DNA of 64,000 nucleotides, from the NCBI GenBank assembly GCA_024704765.1, contig JAKMXF010000311.1:318735-382734 (forward strand). Direction: 5' to 3'. Positions 43,601-52,588 of this stretch are shown here, piece by piece. The number at the start of each line of letters is the position of its first letter. The stretch's first letter is position 1. Both the position numbers and the translations under genes were made by a program. Under the pieces are notes generated by a model. That model saw nothing but the letters and a program-made list of their open reading frames with translations. It ran no database searches and was not told the origin of the DNA. This stretch comes from Oopsacas minuta. Its lineage: Eukaryota > Porifera > Hexactinellida > Lyssacinosida > Leucopsacidae.

Positions 43601-46005
43601 TTTTCACGAATGTACATCGTGAACAGAGTATTGTACGAAAACAGCTGGACAGAGTGGCCATGGAAGCGATCTATGGAGCGGACAACTTGGAGTTAGAACT
43701 TCACAGACCGCGTGAAATTCCCATAGGAGGCAAGATATCTGAAAAAGCAAATATCTTTGAGAATCCACAAATATCCACTCCAACACGAGACGTACCCAAA
43801 CTGGATTTAGAGAAAGGTAAAGTGAATGAATTATCTCATAAATTCAAATCAGGTCATAATATACCAATTGGTCTACAATATAAACAGAAACAAGTAGAGG
43901 AAGCTATACCGGAAGTACCGGAAGAGGAAAAGAAAGAGAAAAAGAAAGCTCCAAAGCCGAAAAAGGTTCAAAAGGCCGCGAAAGATCCGCCCAGTGTGTT
44001 CAAGGGTCGCCACCAACGAGATGAATTCCTTGACTCGGAATTCGCGGAGTTGATGGATCAGACAAACAAACGTCTCGCAGAATACACACTAGCTGGTATC
44101 GTCGAACCTGACGTGCAAATCTTCGCGAATCAACATCTTACACAGCAAAACATCAAACATTCTCAATTAGAATTCAACAAAACAGCATTCCTTTCAAAAA
44201 CCATAGATACACATTCTCGTAAACTGAGTGACCAGAAAAATATGATACTTATGGCTCAATCTGTGTTCGATGATTTTGATTATGAAACAGATGAGAAGAA
44301 AGCTAGCCTAAAGAGTGTAAATTCTCAAAAGACAGAGGTTACTGATCTCAGTCAGGAATATCATAGAAAGTGAATTTACGCTTCCCTAAATATTTATTTT
44401 TATAATCTTATCTATTTGTAGGTCTCTATCTATTATTATTTATGTTTTGACTGAATTGTGGCAATTAATTCCCAATATCCAGCATAATACTGTAGTACCC
44501 AATCTGGGGTCTATGAGGATAATGGTGGTCCACAAGATCTGAAAAATTGGATTGTAGTCGATGGGAAGGTCCCATGGGTGAAAATGTTGAGAACAGCTGA
44601 TTTAGATGGATTACTGAATGCGTACAGTTAACTCCAGTTATATATAAGCTCATACGATAATACTTCAATATAACCGAAGTTAATTTTACTGTTCGAAGTA
44701 TCCGTGTTGAGTTGACTGTAACTCCAAAATGTAATTTCCAGCAAAACTCACTGCAAACTAACCTTTGATAATTCATCCTCTGTGTGGGATAAGCTGGCAT
44801 AATACAGTCATCTGGAGCATCATACGTCTCTTCTCTATCATCATCTGGTCCCATATACAGATCCTCGGTATCAGAGGGTTTTAACGGCGGTGTAGATGGA
44901 CCCGGGTAATTCATCCTCTGTGCATGGTATGGTGATATTATTTGATCTGTATCAGGTGCGTCATATGTGTCTTCTCCATCTGGTGCTATGTACAAGTCTT
45001 CAGAGTCTGAGGTTTCCAATGGAGGAGTAGAAGGAGCTACTTGTTGCTAGAATTATGTAAATGTTAATAAACACATTATAAGGCTACTTGTTTCAGCTCT
45101 ACCCCCCAGCTTAAATTTATCTGCTGAATTATTTCACGATTTTCTCAGTGAAATTCAACTACACAATATCTACACTAACTAACGGGTGAATAGTAGTGAT
45201 TTTATCTTCACAGACCTCCTTTAACACGCGTAATTAACATATTTAGAAGTAGAGTTAGCTAGGGTATAAATCGAGAATTCATTACCTGTTTATAAGCATG
45301 GTAATTGCTGGAATATCCATTAGTGACATTAGTACGTCCATGGTTGATATCATCAGGAGCTGCATAATCCTCATCACCTGATAGAGGGGGTGTACTGGGT
45401 TGGTGTGTTGGATATGATGTCATCTGTTTACCACCAAACTATAAATATTAAAAGTAACTCAATTTCACTAATAGTATCATTTTATAGATAGTGGAGAAAT
45501 TAGTGTGTAACCTCCACAAACCGAGAGCTAGTGACGCCGAAAATGCTACCACGTTTTGCAAGTTCATTTGTATGAGACAAGGAATTCGCGATATTTTTAT
45601 TTCACTCCGTTTCTAGTAGTTCCCGATCTGTTGAGGTTATACTGAATTGTAATTAGAACATAACTATCTCACCATATCGTTACCACCATCCTGTAATTCA
45701 CCAGGAGCAACATACTCATCATCAAATGATCCTGTACTAGTACTCTTGGGTAGACAGGGCTCTTGTGGGAGAGGTACAGGAGCTTTAGGAGGCTTCCAGG
45801 TTCCTGGATATGGATTTGTAGTACGTTGGGGTAATTGAGGTTCAATTGCTTCAGAGGAGTACCCAGGTTTGGTGCTGTTGAGTGGCTTAGGTGGGAGTGT
45901 GTTACCACTGTATGGTGAACGACCTGGGAGGGGTGGGGCATCACTCCTCGGGTCTCTACCCATCTTCTTGGGTTCCTTTCCTTTCTTAGCAAAATACTTT
46001 GACAT
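40662..46005 (-). CDS. BLNK: BLNK/SLP-76-like SH2 adaptor with nine YxxP motifs
   Basis: Five exons: 46005..45673, 45438..45286, 45046..44763, 41739..41471, 41230..40662. Phases are 0, 0, 2, 1, and the sum is exactly 536 codons (535 residues). Order: basic start MSKYFAKKGKEPKKM, proline-rich segments (APPLPGR, TLPPKP, STPPL repeated), tyrosines in YVAPG, YAAPD, YIAPD, YDAPD, YMGPD, YDAPD, YDTPD, YDLPD and YDVPD, a second proline-rich stretch, then a C-terminal SH2 domain (about 434-535) with the phosphotyrosine-binding Arg in GGFVVRPS and YSVG...F.SV...V.YH..EPLIL, the BLNK/SLP-76/CLNK pattern. pYxxP favours Crk/Nck-type SH2 partners, so this is probably a scaffold linking a tyrosine kinase to actin regulators. 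The last two exons could be a separate gene starting at ATG 41753. I prefer one gene because phase fits and the QRMNY..STPPL repeat reads across the join. Confidence 0.8.
41454..41470 (-). promoter_or_regulatory. splice donor of adaptor exon 4
   Basis: AAAGT|GTGAGTATATG closes the exon carrying YDTPD, YDLPD and YDVPD. It joins 41230 (acceptor CTCTAATAG) to give a TTT codon. Confidence 0.7.
41908..42825 (-). CDS. SLC25A32: mitochondrial folate/FAD carrier-like protein
   Basis: A single 305-residue frame with three SLC25 modules. Signature helices are PFEVLKTRLAV, PIWVVKTRMIL and YPYQVIRFRIQ, with the family-typical GFYQGVTPNLIG, GLYRGYIAGVIGVSHGVVQ and GFYKGMLPSILRVTPA. HGVVQ and YPYQV point to SLC25A32 (mitochondrial folate/FAD transporter; yeast Flx1 type), located in the inner mitochondrial membrane. 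It is intronless and lies on the same strand inside the proposed 3 kb intron 3 of the SH2 adaptor. A retroposed copy is a natural explanation, but the frame is intact. A poly-Asn run near residue 208 is a local oddity. Substrate (folate versus FAD versus both) cannot be read from sequence. Confidence 0.85.
   Translation of the reverse strand: MNDKNITSTIAKPTNRSIPHLIGGFSGGIIATFTLHPFEVLKTRLAVNDGSNSRIIHHKYTGLSNALQVIYRTSGMKGFYQGVTPNLIGSSISWGVFLYLYDILKFSLANGEEITMKHQLLSACLSGVTTLSITNPIWVVKTRMILQSTQYTDTYYYRNVFDGLNKIWRNEGIFGLYRGYIAGVIGVSHGVVQIVSYDRLKTIYKQYNNNNNINIPWYVYISLSAVSKVLAVIPTYPYQVIRFRIQSKNDLYRGIIQTTVMTARNEGVRGFYKGMLPSILRVTPATCITMFVYEYTLLLHRYLCE
43372..44373 (+). CDS. unknown membrane-anchored, Lys/Glu-rich protein
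   Basis: A 333-residue single-exon frame, not recognised. Residues 5-36 form one strong hydrophobic segment (FVEFIAFASVLGVCIIINTI onward), then a long polar, mostly charged region: a Lys/Glu/Pro tract near residues 185-205 (EEEKKEKKKAPKPKKVQKAA), a helical stretch DEFLDSEFAELMDQTNKRLA and a serine-rich C terminus. That suggests an N-terminal signal-anchor with a long cytoplasmic or coiled region. Codon use is like that of its neighbours, with no stop for 1 kb, so it is probably a real gene. It lies opposite to, and within, the proposed adaptor intron, 547 bases from the carrier start (divergent). No function can be assigned. Confidence 0.6.
   Translation: MVCTFVEFIAFASVLGVCIIINTIFIIVYAIILVCVQTHKSTPVTPIDDLKSVSQSPLLSDKKTPESGLPAPCSGQVFTNVHREQSIVRKQLDRVAMEAIYGADNLELELHRPREIPIGGKISEKANIFENPQISTPTRDVPKLDLEKGKVNELSHKFKSGHNIPIGLQYKQKQVEEAIPEVPEEEKKEKKKAPKPKKVQKAAKDPPSVFKGRHQRDEFLDSEFAELMDQTNKRLAEYTLAGIVEPDVQIFANQHLTQQNIKHSQLEFNKTAFLSKTIDTHSRKLSDQKNMILMAQSVFDDFDYETDEKKASLKSVNSQKTEVTDLSQEYHRK
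44500..44605. repeat. hAT-like repeat (family G)
   Basis: GGGTCTATGAGGATAATGGT, GGTCCACAAGATCT and GAAAATGTTGAGAACAGCTG. A relative at 50610-50705 contains GGGGGACCACAGAATGTGCT and AAAAAAGGTTGAGAACCGTT. The ...GTTGAGAACCGCTG end is common in hAT-derived elements. Confidence 0.6.
44622..44720. repeat. family A MITE copy (short)
   Basis: GTACAGTTAACTCCAGTTAT to CGTGTTGAGTTGACTGTAA, with two ACTTCAATATAACCG-type blocks. Downstream of adaptor exon 3. Confidence 0.8.
45508..45650. repeat. family B MITE copy (adaptor intron 1)
   Basis: TGTGTAACCTCCACAAACCG with GACGCCGAAAATGCTACC and the right end CTGTTGAGGTTATACTGAAT. Confidence 0.7.
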
Positions 46006-46048
46006 AGTGCTAGTGTATGTACAGTCGTGGACTATGTAGTTCACAATA

Positions 46049-46188
46049 CAGTCAATTCTAGTTATATCGAAGCACAAGGGAGAGAGATAATTACTTTGAT
46101 ATAAGCGATGATATGTTACTCTACGGCTCGTTTGGGACCATGTTTGTACAATAGCAGACTTCAATATAAGCGGAAGTTAACTGTAACT
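46049..46188. repeat. family A MITE copy just upstream of the adaptor start
   Basis: ATACAGTCAATTCTAGTTAT to AAGCGGAAGTTAACTGTAA, with GTTTGGGACCATGTTTGTAC inside. Only about 45 bases from the adaptor ATG, so it may form part of its promoter or 5' UTR. Confidence 0.8.
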
Positions 46189-46276
46189 TAATTGCAATAT
46201 TTACTGTTGATTTGGATAATATTATTATTGATAATTCATTATTTATACACATTATCCATTCAGTAATAAATACGTG

Positions 46277-47095
46277 TTAATAAGATTTACTCTTAGAAGC
46301 AGAATACCTTTCTTCAAATTTATCATATCCCTTCTTGGTCTGGAATTCAGTCTGTGAGAAGAGATTTCCCTCAACTTTCAGCAAACTTATCTTAGAAACA
46401 GTCAATATTTCAGTGGGAATTCCCTCAAGCTTGAGTCTATTATTTTCAACTTTTAGTACTTTTAAGTATGGACAATTTGCCATCTCAATTGGTAGTGACG
46501 TAATACTATTAGTGCTTATATTCAATTCGTGTGCATTTAGGTCTGCCATACAAACTGGTAGTTCACTGATATTATTATAAGAGAGGTCTATTATGGCTAT
46601 GTTTGGGAGGAAAGTGAGGGAGATTGGGAACGATGGGAATAAATTATTTGATAATTCTAGACTTTTTAGTGATTTTAAGCTAAGAAAAGTCTCTGGTAGT
46701 GTAGCTAGTCTGTTGTTTGAGAGGTTTAGGATTTCTAGCCTTTTGCATAGACCAATGTCATCTGGTAATTGTTCTATTTGGTTTGTGTGTAAGGTCAGAG
46801 CACGGAGAGATTGAAAAGCCGCGATTTCCGGGGGAACTTGTACGATACAGTTCCGAGATAAATCAAGTGTTCGTAGATTCTTTAACTGGAATATCTCAAC
46901 AGGGAAATTACACAGTTTGTAATCTTTAAAAGTGAATACACCAATAGTAGAGGCTTGCTTTAGGTGTAGAGAGAGGGATTGGGCCTTATTAGGAGTTCCT
47001 CTAACCTTGCTTAGTCCTGTAGATTGTACAGATGCTGGTTTTGTTGTTGGTTGAGGTTTTGGTTTGGGATCTGCTTGCGGTAGATTATTACCCAT
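46277..47095 (-). CDS. LRRC57: LRRC57-like leucine-rich repeat protein
   Basis: I start at the third Met because MGNN is a classic N-myristoylation signal, as in LRRC57 (MGNS). This gives 272 residues; an upstream in-frame Met would add eight. After a Pro/Gln/Lys-rich N terminus come eight to nine leucine-rich repeats of the LPxxL type: NLRTLDLSRNCIVQVPPEIA, SLRALTLHTNQIEQLPDDIG, RLEILNLSNNRLATLPETFL and so on. The C-terminal LLKVEGNLFSQTEF and GYDKFEERYSASKSKSY match the family end block (VEGNLF...GYDKYMERFTA). Human LRRC57 is about 239 residues, so this has a longer N-terminal linker. Probably membrane-bound through myristate. Intronless here. Biochemical role unknown. Confidence 0.88.
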   Translation of the reverse strand: MGNNLPQADPKPKPQPTTKPASVQSTGLSKVRGTPNKAQSLSLHLKQASTIGVFTFKDYKLCNFPVEIFQLKNLRTLDLSRNCIVQVPPEIAAFQSLRALTLHTNQIEQLPDDIGLCKRLEILNLSNNRLATLPETFLSLKSLKSLELSNNLFPSFPISLTFLPNIAIIDLSYNNISELPVCMADLNAHELNISTNSITSLPIEMANCPYLKVLKVENNRLKLEGIPTEILTVSKISLLKVEGNLFSQTEFQTKKGYDKFEERYSASKSKSY

Positions 47096-47238
47096 TCTAA
47101 TATGCATGAACTTATACAAGAAATAAATAATTGATTTAGTAATCTCACATACTTTTTAGTTATATCAAATATGATATCTAATATTGATAAATATACTACA
47201 TTCAATCATTTCCACCCATTTTCATACTACGAGTATAC

Positions 47239-48375
47239 TCACTTCAGCTTGAGTAATATATTCTGTATAATAGTATAAGAGGCATCTCTACCGTGATAAT
47301 CTATATGTCCTCTCTGCCAATCAAATCTCCATTGTTTTTCGTCGATAACTTCCTCTATATCTTCTTGTTCAATAATCGGAGCTTCTAGATTCAATTCTTC
47401 CATTTCTGCTTCTGGGATTTTATGTACAGGCTCAACTTCTTCATGGTTACCGACATGATCATTTGGAATGTTGATAATGACATCATCTTCAAGCTCAGCA
47501 GTATGTTCTATTGTAACATCAGGTAATATGGTATGTGTGTGATCAAGTGAAATTTTAATTTGTGGAATTTCATGCTCTGTTTTGGATTTATGAACTTCAT
47601 TCCTGTTGAAGTATGTATCTTTCTCATTATAAAAGTCCCACCATTTAGCATAGAACTCGTCCCTACTGGTATCAAGGTTCTTGCCTACATTTTCACTCGA
47701 TACGTAACAAGGCCGCAACCAAGGTTTATCCAGGCCTAAGAAATGCAGGACACGGATATCACGTTTAAACTTCAGAATAGCAGCGTTATAGAAATAAGAC
47801 ATATTGATTGCAACATTAAAGATGAAAGGCAATCGTTTATCCTGTTCATTAACCCAATTAACCCAGTAAGTGTTAAACAGGCCCTGATCACCTCCATCAA
47901 ACGATCCCACGTCACCAGCAAGCTTCAGGAGGTTACGGTATGTCTCTAGGCAAGGTTTGAATACGAATACACCCGAATTGAAACAATCAGGCCAGCCGAT
48001 ATCTGGAGCAGCTGACAACTCGTCTCTACAGAATAACTCATCTATATTACGTAGCACTATAGTATCCGCGTCAAGGAATACACAAGTTTTGAATTGGATT
48101 AATTCCCATACGAGGAGTTTTGAAAATGTAACACCTAATTCAGGACGTCCGATCAGTGACAGGTGCCTAATATCTTTGCTATCTAACACGTCTATTTGTA
48201 TGATCTCATCCCATATAGTTCTTAAGTTATTTCTAAGCTCTTGATTTACACCATCAGATACTAGAACAACTTTTCTATACTTTGTATCTGTTTTGCATAG
48301 AGATATGCCCAGTGCAACAGCTCCGTGGTAATAGTACTCGTTTGTTATAATTGTGACGTAAGCGTTGTCTATCAT
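47239..48375 (-). CDS. GYG: glycogenin
   Basis: A 378-residue single-exon frame. The N-terminal 250 residues form a GT-A fold family 8 glycosyltransferase: AYVTIITNEYYYHGAVALGI, the metal/UDP-binding DxD motif in CVFLDADTIVLRN, YFNSGVFVFKP-type CFNSGVFVFKP, GDQGLFNTYW and VLHFLGLDKPW. Candidate self-glucosylated tyrosines lie in INMSYFYNAA, aligning with the Tyr195 region of vertebrate glycogenin. An acidic linker leads to the C-terminal WRFDWQRGHIDYHGRDASY, corresponding to the conserved glycogen-synthase-binding motif. Glycogenin primes glycogen synthesis from UDP-glucose in the cytosol. Gene length and domain order are normal. The lack of introns is notable next to multi-exon neighbours. 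Confidence 0.94.
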   Translation of the reverse strand: MIDNAYVTIITNEYYYHGAVALGISLCKTDTKYRKVVLVSDGVNQELRNNLRTIWDEIIQIDVLDSKDIRHLSLIGRPELGVTFSKLLVWELIQFKTCVFLDADTIVLRNIDELFCRDELSAAPDIGWPDCFNSGVFVFKPCLETYRNLLKLAGDVGSFDGGDQGLFNTYWVNWVNEQDKRLPFIFNVAINMSYFYNAAILKFKRDIRVLHFLGLDKPWLRPCYVSSENVGKNLDTSRDEFYAKWWDFYNEKDTYFNRNEVHKSKTEHEIPQIKISLDHTHTILPDVTIEHTAELEDDVIINIPNDHVGNHEEVEPVHKIPEAEMEELNLEAPIIEQEDIEEVIDEKQWRFDWQRGHIDYHGRDASYTIIQNILLKLK

Positions 48376-48745
48376 AACAACGAAAACTAACTAATGGCAT
48401 ACTTATTCGTTAAGAAATATTTAGGTTTCAGTTAATTTAGATCTAGCTAGCTATAACACAGTCAGAATAGGGTTTTTTGCTACCTTGATCACTTCAAAAA
48501 TTGTATTTAATGTATATTTTCTGGCTATTTTCCCTCTCAGTTCCTGTCTCTCTTTCATTCGTCAAGTTTGTGAAAAATTCTCGATTTCGAGTGCAATTTT
48601 TATTAGTAAAAATGAAATATCATCTCATTTCCGTGAATTTTTGGGGCAAAAACCCCCGATTTCGACTGTATTGTAGTTGGTAACATTTGGAAAATGTTGC
48701 AACTAATTTTACTGGAATTATATAACTTTGCTGGAAAGTACAGAC

Positions 48746-49339
48746 CTGTTGTATGACAGTTTTACTACCTCTATTACTGGTACCATGGATGCTCTATATC
48801 CATGGCAGAGTTACTACCTTACATGACAGAATTATTACCCTTTGATCGTATAACTCAACTCTTAGTTCTTATGACACTGATAATAATGCATTTGTTTCTG
48901 CTTGAGAGTTATATTAATAGCGATATGTCTACTCACTTCATATATTTCGAAATTGTTACTTTTGCTAAATATAATAGCAATTATATATTCTAAAATATAT
49001 GAATTTGATGAACTACAACAGTTACGTTAGGGTTAGACAATTAATTGGCCATCGGGACACATTACTAAGAAACACAAATTATGAAAGTATTGTAGGTCAT
49101 CCACCACTCAACGACCATCGTATCACTAAACCTGTAGTTATGTAATATAACTCTCAAGCAGAAACAAAGAAACCATTGAAAATGCATTATTATCAGTGTC
49201 ATAAGAACTAAGTGTTGAGTTATACGATTCATGTCATGATCAAAGGGTAATAATTCTGTCAAGTAAGGTAGTAACTCTGTCATGCATATAGAGCATCCAT
49301 GGTACCAGTAATAGAGGTAGTAAAACTGTCATACAACAG
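48746..49339. repeat. long foldback element (inverted repeat, about 170-197 base arms)
   Basis: Left arm 48746..48917 and right arm 49143..49339 are inverted copies, separated by about 225 AT-rich bases. Both arms contain CTGTTGTATGACAG, CTATTACTGGTACCATGGAT and TGACACTGATAATAATGCAT. The right arm has two small insertions relative to the left. The arms translate into similar accidental frames on both strands (MTELLPY...). No transposase. Confidence 0.88.
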
Positions 49340-49427
49340 ACCTAATTTGCCATATATCATATTACTTATGATATGTGTAACTATAAATTGGATATCTTAC
49401 AAATATACACAAAAAATTCTTACTATT

Positions 49428-50520
49428 ATGGCAACTCTACACCCAATGGAAACTGAATATACGATTCTTCCTCAAAGATTTGATGATGGCGGGGCGGAAG
49501 ATAAGTTCGATGTAAGGTTAGATTATAGTGGGCGTGGGATGGGGGAAGAAAGACCAAAACCAGAACCAATAAAAAAGCCCGAATTAACCGAAGAAGAGAA
49601 GGTCGAACAGGCAAAAATACAGATTCTAAAAGATGCGAATAGAATAACAGAATTGGATTTGTTGACTAAATTAGCAGAAAAGATAACTCCAACACAAGTT
49701 AGTGATATTAAGATTACTATGAAAATCTATAAGGAAGATTGGAAGGAAGCAATGAATGGACCTGGTTTAATTAAGTATTTGGATGAATTAAGCAAGAGCG
49801 AACCAAAACCGAATCGATTCAGTCCAAAGGATTATGATACTCCACCGGAGTATAATGCTGGGGTCTTAGCAGGGTATCTATTCAATATAGGTAAGTCAAA
49901 AGTTTATGCCAAATCCAAAATCACTGAACTTTGCCCTTGATCTGGCAACTGTGTACGCTCGTTTACACGTTATAAATGCAAAAATATTGTTTTGAGTGAC
50001 GTACTATCTAGGTTTATATCAGTTGAGCAATGAAGCAAGATGGATTGAAGCAATAACTAGTATAGATGAACCTAAAGAGGAAGCAACAGTAGAACATTTC
50101 TTCGATAATTTGGTGGATAAACTGAAAAATAATAAAGAATTGTACTCAGAACTCAGATATAAAGCCGAAAATTATCCACGTAAAGTAGGACAAGTAAGTA
50201 CATACTATACTTTAGATGTGATGGGAGTTGACTGTAGTTATATTTGTGTTTGACTTAATATTGTATTTTAGATTCTGGAAGAATTATCTCAAGAAGGATA
50301 TTTCCAGAGAAATTTAATAGAATTTTGTGCAACACTTGATTATAAAGGAAAATTCAAAATAAGAGAAGAGTTGCAAAAAGAATATTTGAAGTCATTTGAC
50401 CGGAAGTATAAGGATGTGGAATTTAAGACAGAATTCTCAAGATTAGCTAGTAAATTGGCGAGTACAGAAGGAGAGAGCGTAGAAGATGATTACAGTGATT
50501 ACAGTGATTACAGTGATTGA
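49428..50520 (+). CDS. unknown acidic/helical protein, three exons
   Basis: Exons 49428..49890, 50012..50193 and 50272..50520 are phase-consistent (phases 1 and 0) and give 297 residues. Not recognised. It is rich in Lys/Glu and predicted helical: TEEEKVEQAKIQILKDANRI, LTKLAEKITPTQVSDIKIT, EATVEHFFDNLVDKLKNNKE, FQRNLIEFCATLDYKGKF. It ends in three repeats of DYS (DDYSDYSDYSD). The frame is open upstream to ATG 49299, which would add a hydrophobic segment (LPYIILLMICVTINW) and draw its first codons from the foldback element. I choose ATG 49428 because it avoids transposon-derived sequence, but a membrane-anchored form cannot be excluded. Intron 1 holds a family E repeat. Intron 2 holds a family A right end. 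Confidence 0.68.
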
Positions 50521-50928
50521 AATGTGAATTTTGATTTTCATAATATTTTCACTACTTGTAGATATTCTGTGTGATATTATAAGTCAATAATAAATTATGA
50601 ATTTATTAAGTGGGTCCCAATTTGGAGTACATGGATCTCTTGGGGGACCACAGAATGTGCTAAAATTGGTATAGGGGCCCGTGGGCGAAAAAAGGTTGAG
50701 AACCGTTGACCTAGAGTAAGATGACGTAGGTGATAACTTAAATTATACGAAATATTTTGTAACCAACTATATTGTAAATAGAACGCGTGTATATATTTGA
50801 TAATTATGTAAAGTATGTTTTCTCTCCAATTTATATATAGCACGAAAACAAAGTAAACAGTTTTTAGGGAGGAGGAGCAGTTCTATAGATAATATCCATG
50901 ATTCAATTTAATACATTAATAGAGTTAA

Positions 50929-52109
50929 TTAATTTTTCACATCTGTGAATGAGGGCATTGCATCTTCTAAGGTAGGAGCTCGAGTATGACCTTTACTGTT
51001 ACGTCCGCCATTGAAATTCTTGTAGAAATAGACTTTTATCTAAATAAGAGTTGTTAGCAATAAGTACGGTAAACTCTCGTAATTTCGAAGCCCAATAGGC
51101 CGCGATAATTACTTCGATATAATCGACGTAATTATGTTATTTTCACTGTTTGGGACAATAATAGCACAAAATCAGACTACGTTATAAACGGGTATTTGGA
51201 TGTATCCGTGCTCGTATAACAGGAGTTGACTGAAATTGATTTACTCCGCTTACAACGAATAAACCAACCACGATCCCAGTCCCTAGCAGTTCGTTATAAG
51301 GATAGTTTACTGTAATATCCATAGTCCATTATACTTACCTTTCTCCTACTGATGTAACAGAAGAATAAAGCAATTATTGTAAAGAAAGAGCAAAATAGAA
51401 AGAATGAGAACACAGACGTTTGATAGAAGTGTTTTGTAGTAACTAATGGTGCAATAGGTGTATTTGTATCATCCAGTTTTGTTTCTTTATCTGGTACCCC
51501 AGGTGTTGCATTTGGCATCAAATGTTCTGCATCTGGCGCCACAGGTTCTGCATCTGGCGCCACAGGTTCTGCATCTGGCGCCACAGGTTCTGCATCTGGC
51601 GCCACAGGTTCTGCATCTGGCGTCACAGGTCCTGCATCTGGTGTCACAGGTCCTGCATCTGGTGTCACAGGTCCTGCATCTGGTGCCTCGGCTTCAGTGG
51701 GTGAAGCTGTTATTACTGATGTTGCATTTGTTGTATTGGATGGTGGAGTTATCGCATTAACTTCTGGGGTATTAGATTCTGCAGATAAGGTTGTGCTTTC
51801 GGTTTTACTAGCCCCCGGCGTGTCTGGGATGTCCCACCTCTTCAATAATGCTTCCAGTACTTTGATAAATGTTTCGGTTTTCTTAAGTCCGTTCTTATCG
51901 TTAGATAACATCATCATGATTTTGACTTCTAGTTCTTTCTCGGTATCTTCTGGTATAGAAGCTTGTGTAGTGTCAGCTTTATTATTATTGTTTGGCACAA
52001 CATTGCCACCATTACCGTTCTGTTCTCTCGCTTCTGATCTACCCAATATAAATAGATTGAGAACTAGAATAGATAGCAACAATGCACACTGCATATATTT
52101 CGGCCTCAT
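50929..52109 (-). CDS. type I membrane protein with PDAEPVA tandem repeats
   Basis: Two exons, 52109..51339 and 51039..50929 (phase 0), 293 residues. A signal peptide (ALLLSILVLNLFILGRSEA) precedes an Asn-rich stretch and a helical segment EKELEVKIMMMLSNDKNGLK. A Thr/Ser/Pro mucin-like region contains seven copies of a 7-residue repeat (three PDAGPVT, four PDAEPVA), plus a degenerate eighth. A single TM helix (SVFSFFLFCSFFTIIALFFC) is followed by a basic stop-transfer RRK and a short tail with GGRNSKGHTRAPTLED. It looks like a secreted-pathway, O-glycosylated surface protein. The intron is about 300 bases, more than half of it a family A element. No family recognised. Confidence 0.78.
51066..51233. 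repeat. family A MITE copy in membrane-protein intron
   Basis: GGTAAACTCTCGTAATTTCG to GTATAACAGGAGTTGACTGA, with CACTGTTTGGGACAATAATA. A second decayed end (AGGATAGTTTACTGTA) follows at about 51298-51314. Confidence 0.75.
51529..51695. repeat. 21-base coding minisatellite
   Basis: About eight units of GCATCTGGCGCCACAGGTTC-type sequence, encoding PDAEPVA/PDAGPVT on the minus strand. Two sub-variants sit in blocks (four E-type, then three G-type), as expected from unequal exchange. Confidence 0.9.
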
Positions 52110-52211
52110 TCTATCTGTGCGAGAAGAGCTAATTGAAAATTACAAAATTTTGAAAAGATAAGTTGAGGATAATAACCTTATAATATCGATTTAGATACAT
52201 ATGAATAATCC

Positions 52212-52315
52212 AGTGTTGCCAGATGACCCCCACAAAGATCATGCCATGTCTATACCAACTTCACGCCGAAGTTCTTGGTGCATGTCAAGTTCTTGCCATA
52301 AGTCAAAATATATTA
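52212..52315. repeat. family E repeat
   Basis: AGTGTTGCCAGATGACCCCC, then CAAAGATCATGCCATGTC and TTGCCATAAGTCAAAATA. Intergenic between the type I membrane protein and the MFS gene. Confidence 0.55.
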
Positions 52316-52588
52316 ACTGGCATATAGCAAGGCGGTAGCAAGCAGATGTCAATTGGTCAGGTTGTCCTATGCAAGATATATGGGACACTAAGTTGGTCGG
52401 GTTGAAACCTGACCAACTGGACACTCTCCTACGGCCATGTATATATTATATAAGCATTCACCAGGGATAATAAGTCATAGACTATCGGGGTCATGCATTC
52501 ATTTTGATAATTCTGCCTAAACTGATTGAGGAAAATACAGTGTAAAAGTTGTATAAGTATCCTAATTACGTAATAAGTAATCGCGTTG

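Noticed and set aside
44465-44762. Read-through of adaptor exon 3 as the gene's C terminus
   Set aside because: The extension runs through a family A element and a hAT-like repeat, and it bypasses a good donor (CAAAG|GTTAGT).
48802-48993. Frames MAELLPY... (plus) and MTELLPY... (minus, 49065-49283) as a conserved small protein
   Set aside because: The similarity is explained by the two arms of one foldback repeat. The frames are not otherwise protein-like.
51458-51760. 100-codon plus-strand frame with repeated HLAPQVL
   Set aside because: It is the antisense of the PDAEPVA minisatellite. The minus strand has a signal peptide, TM segment and phase-consistent second exon.
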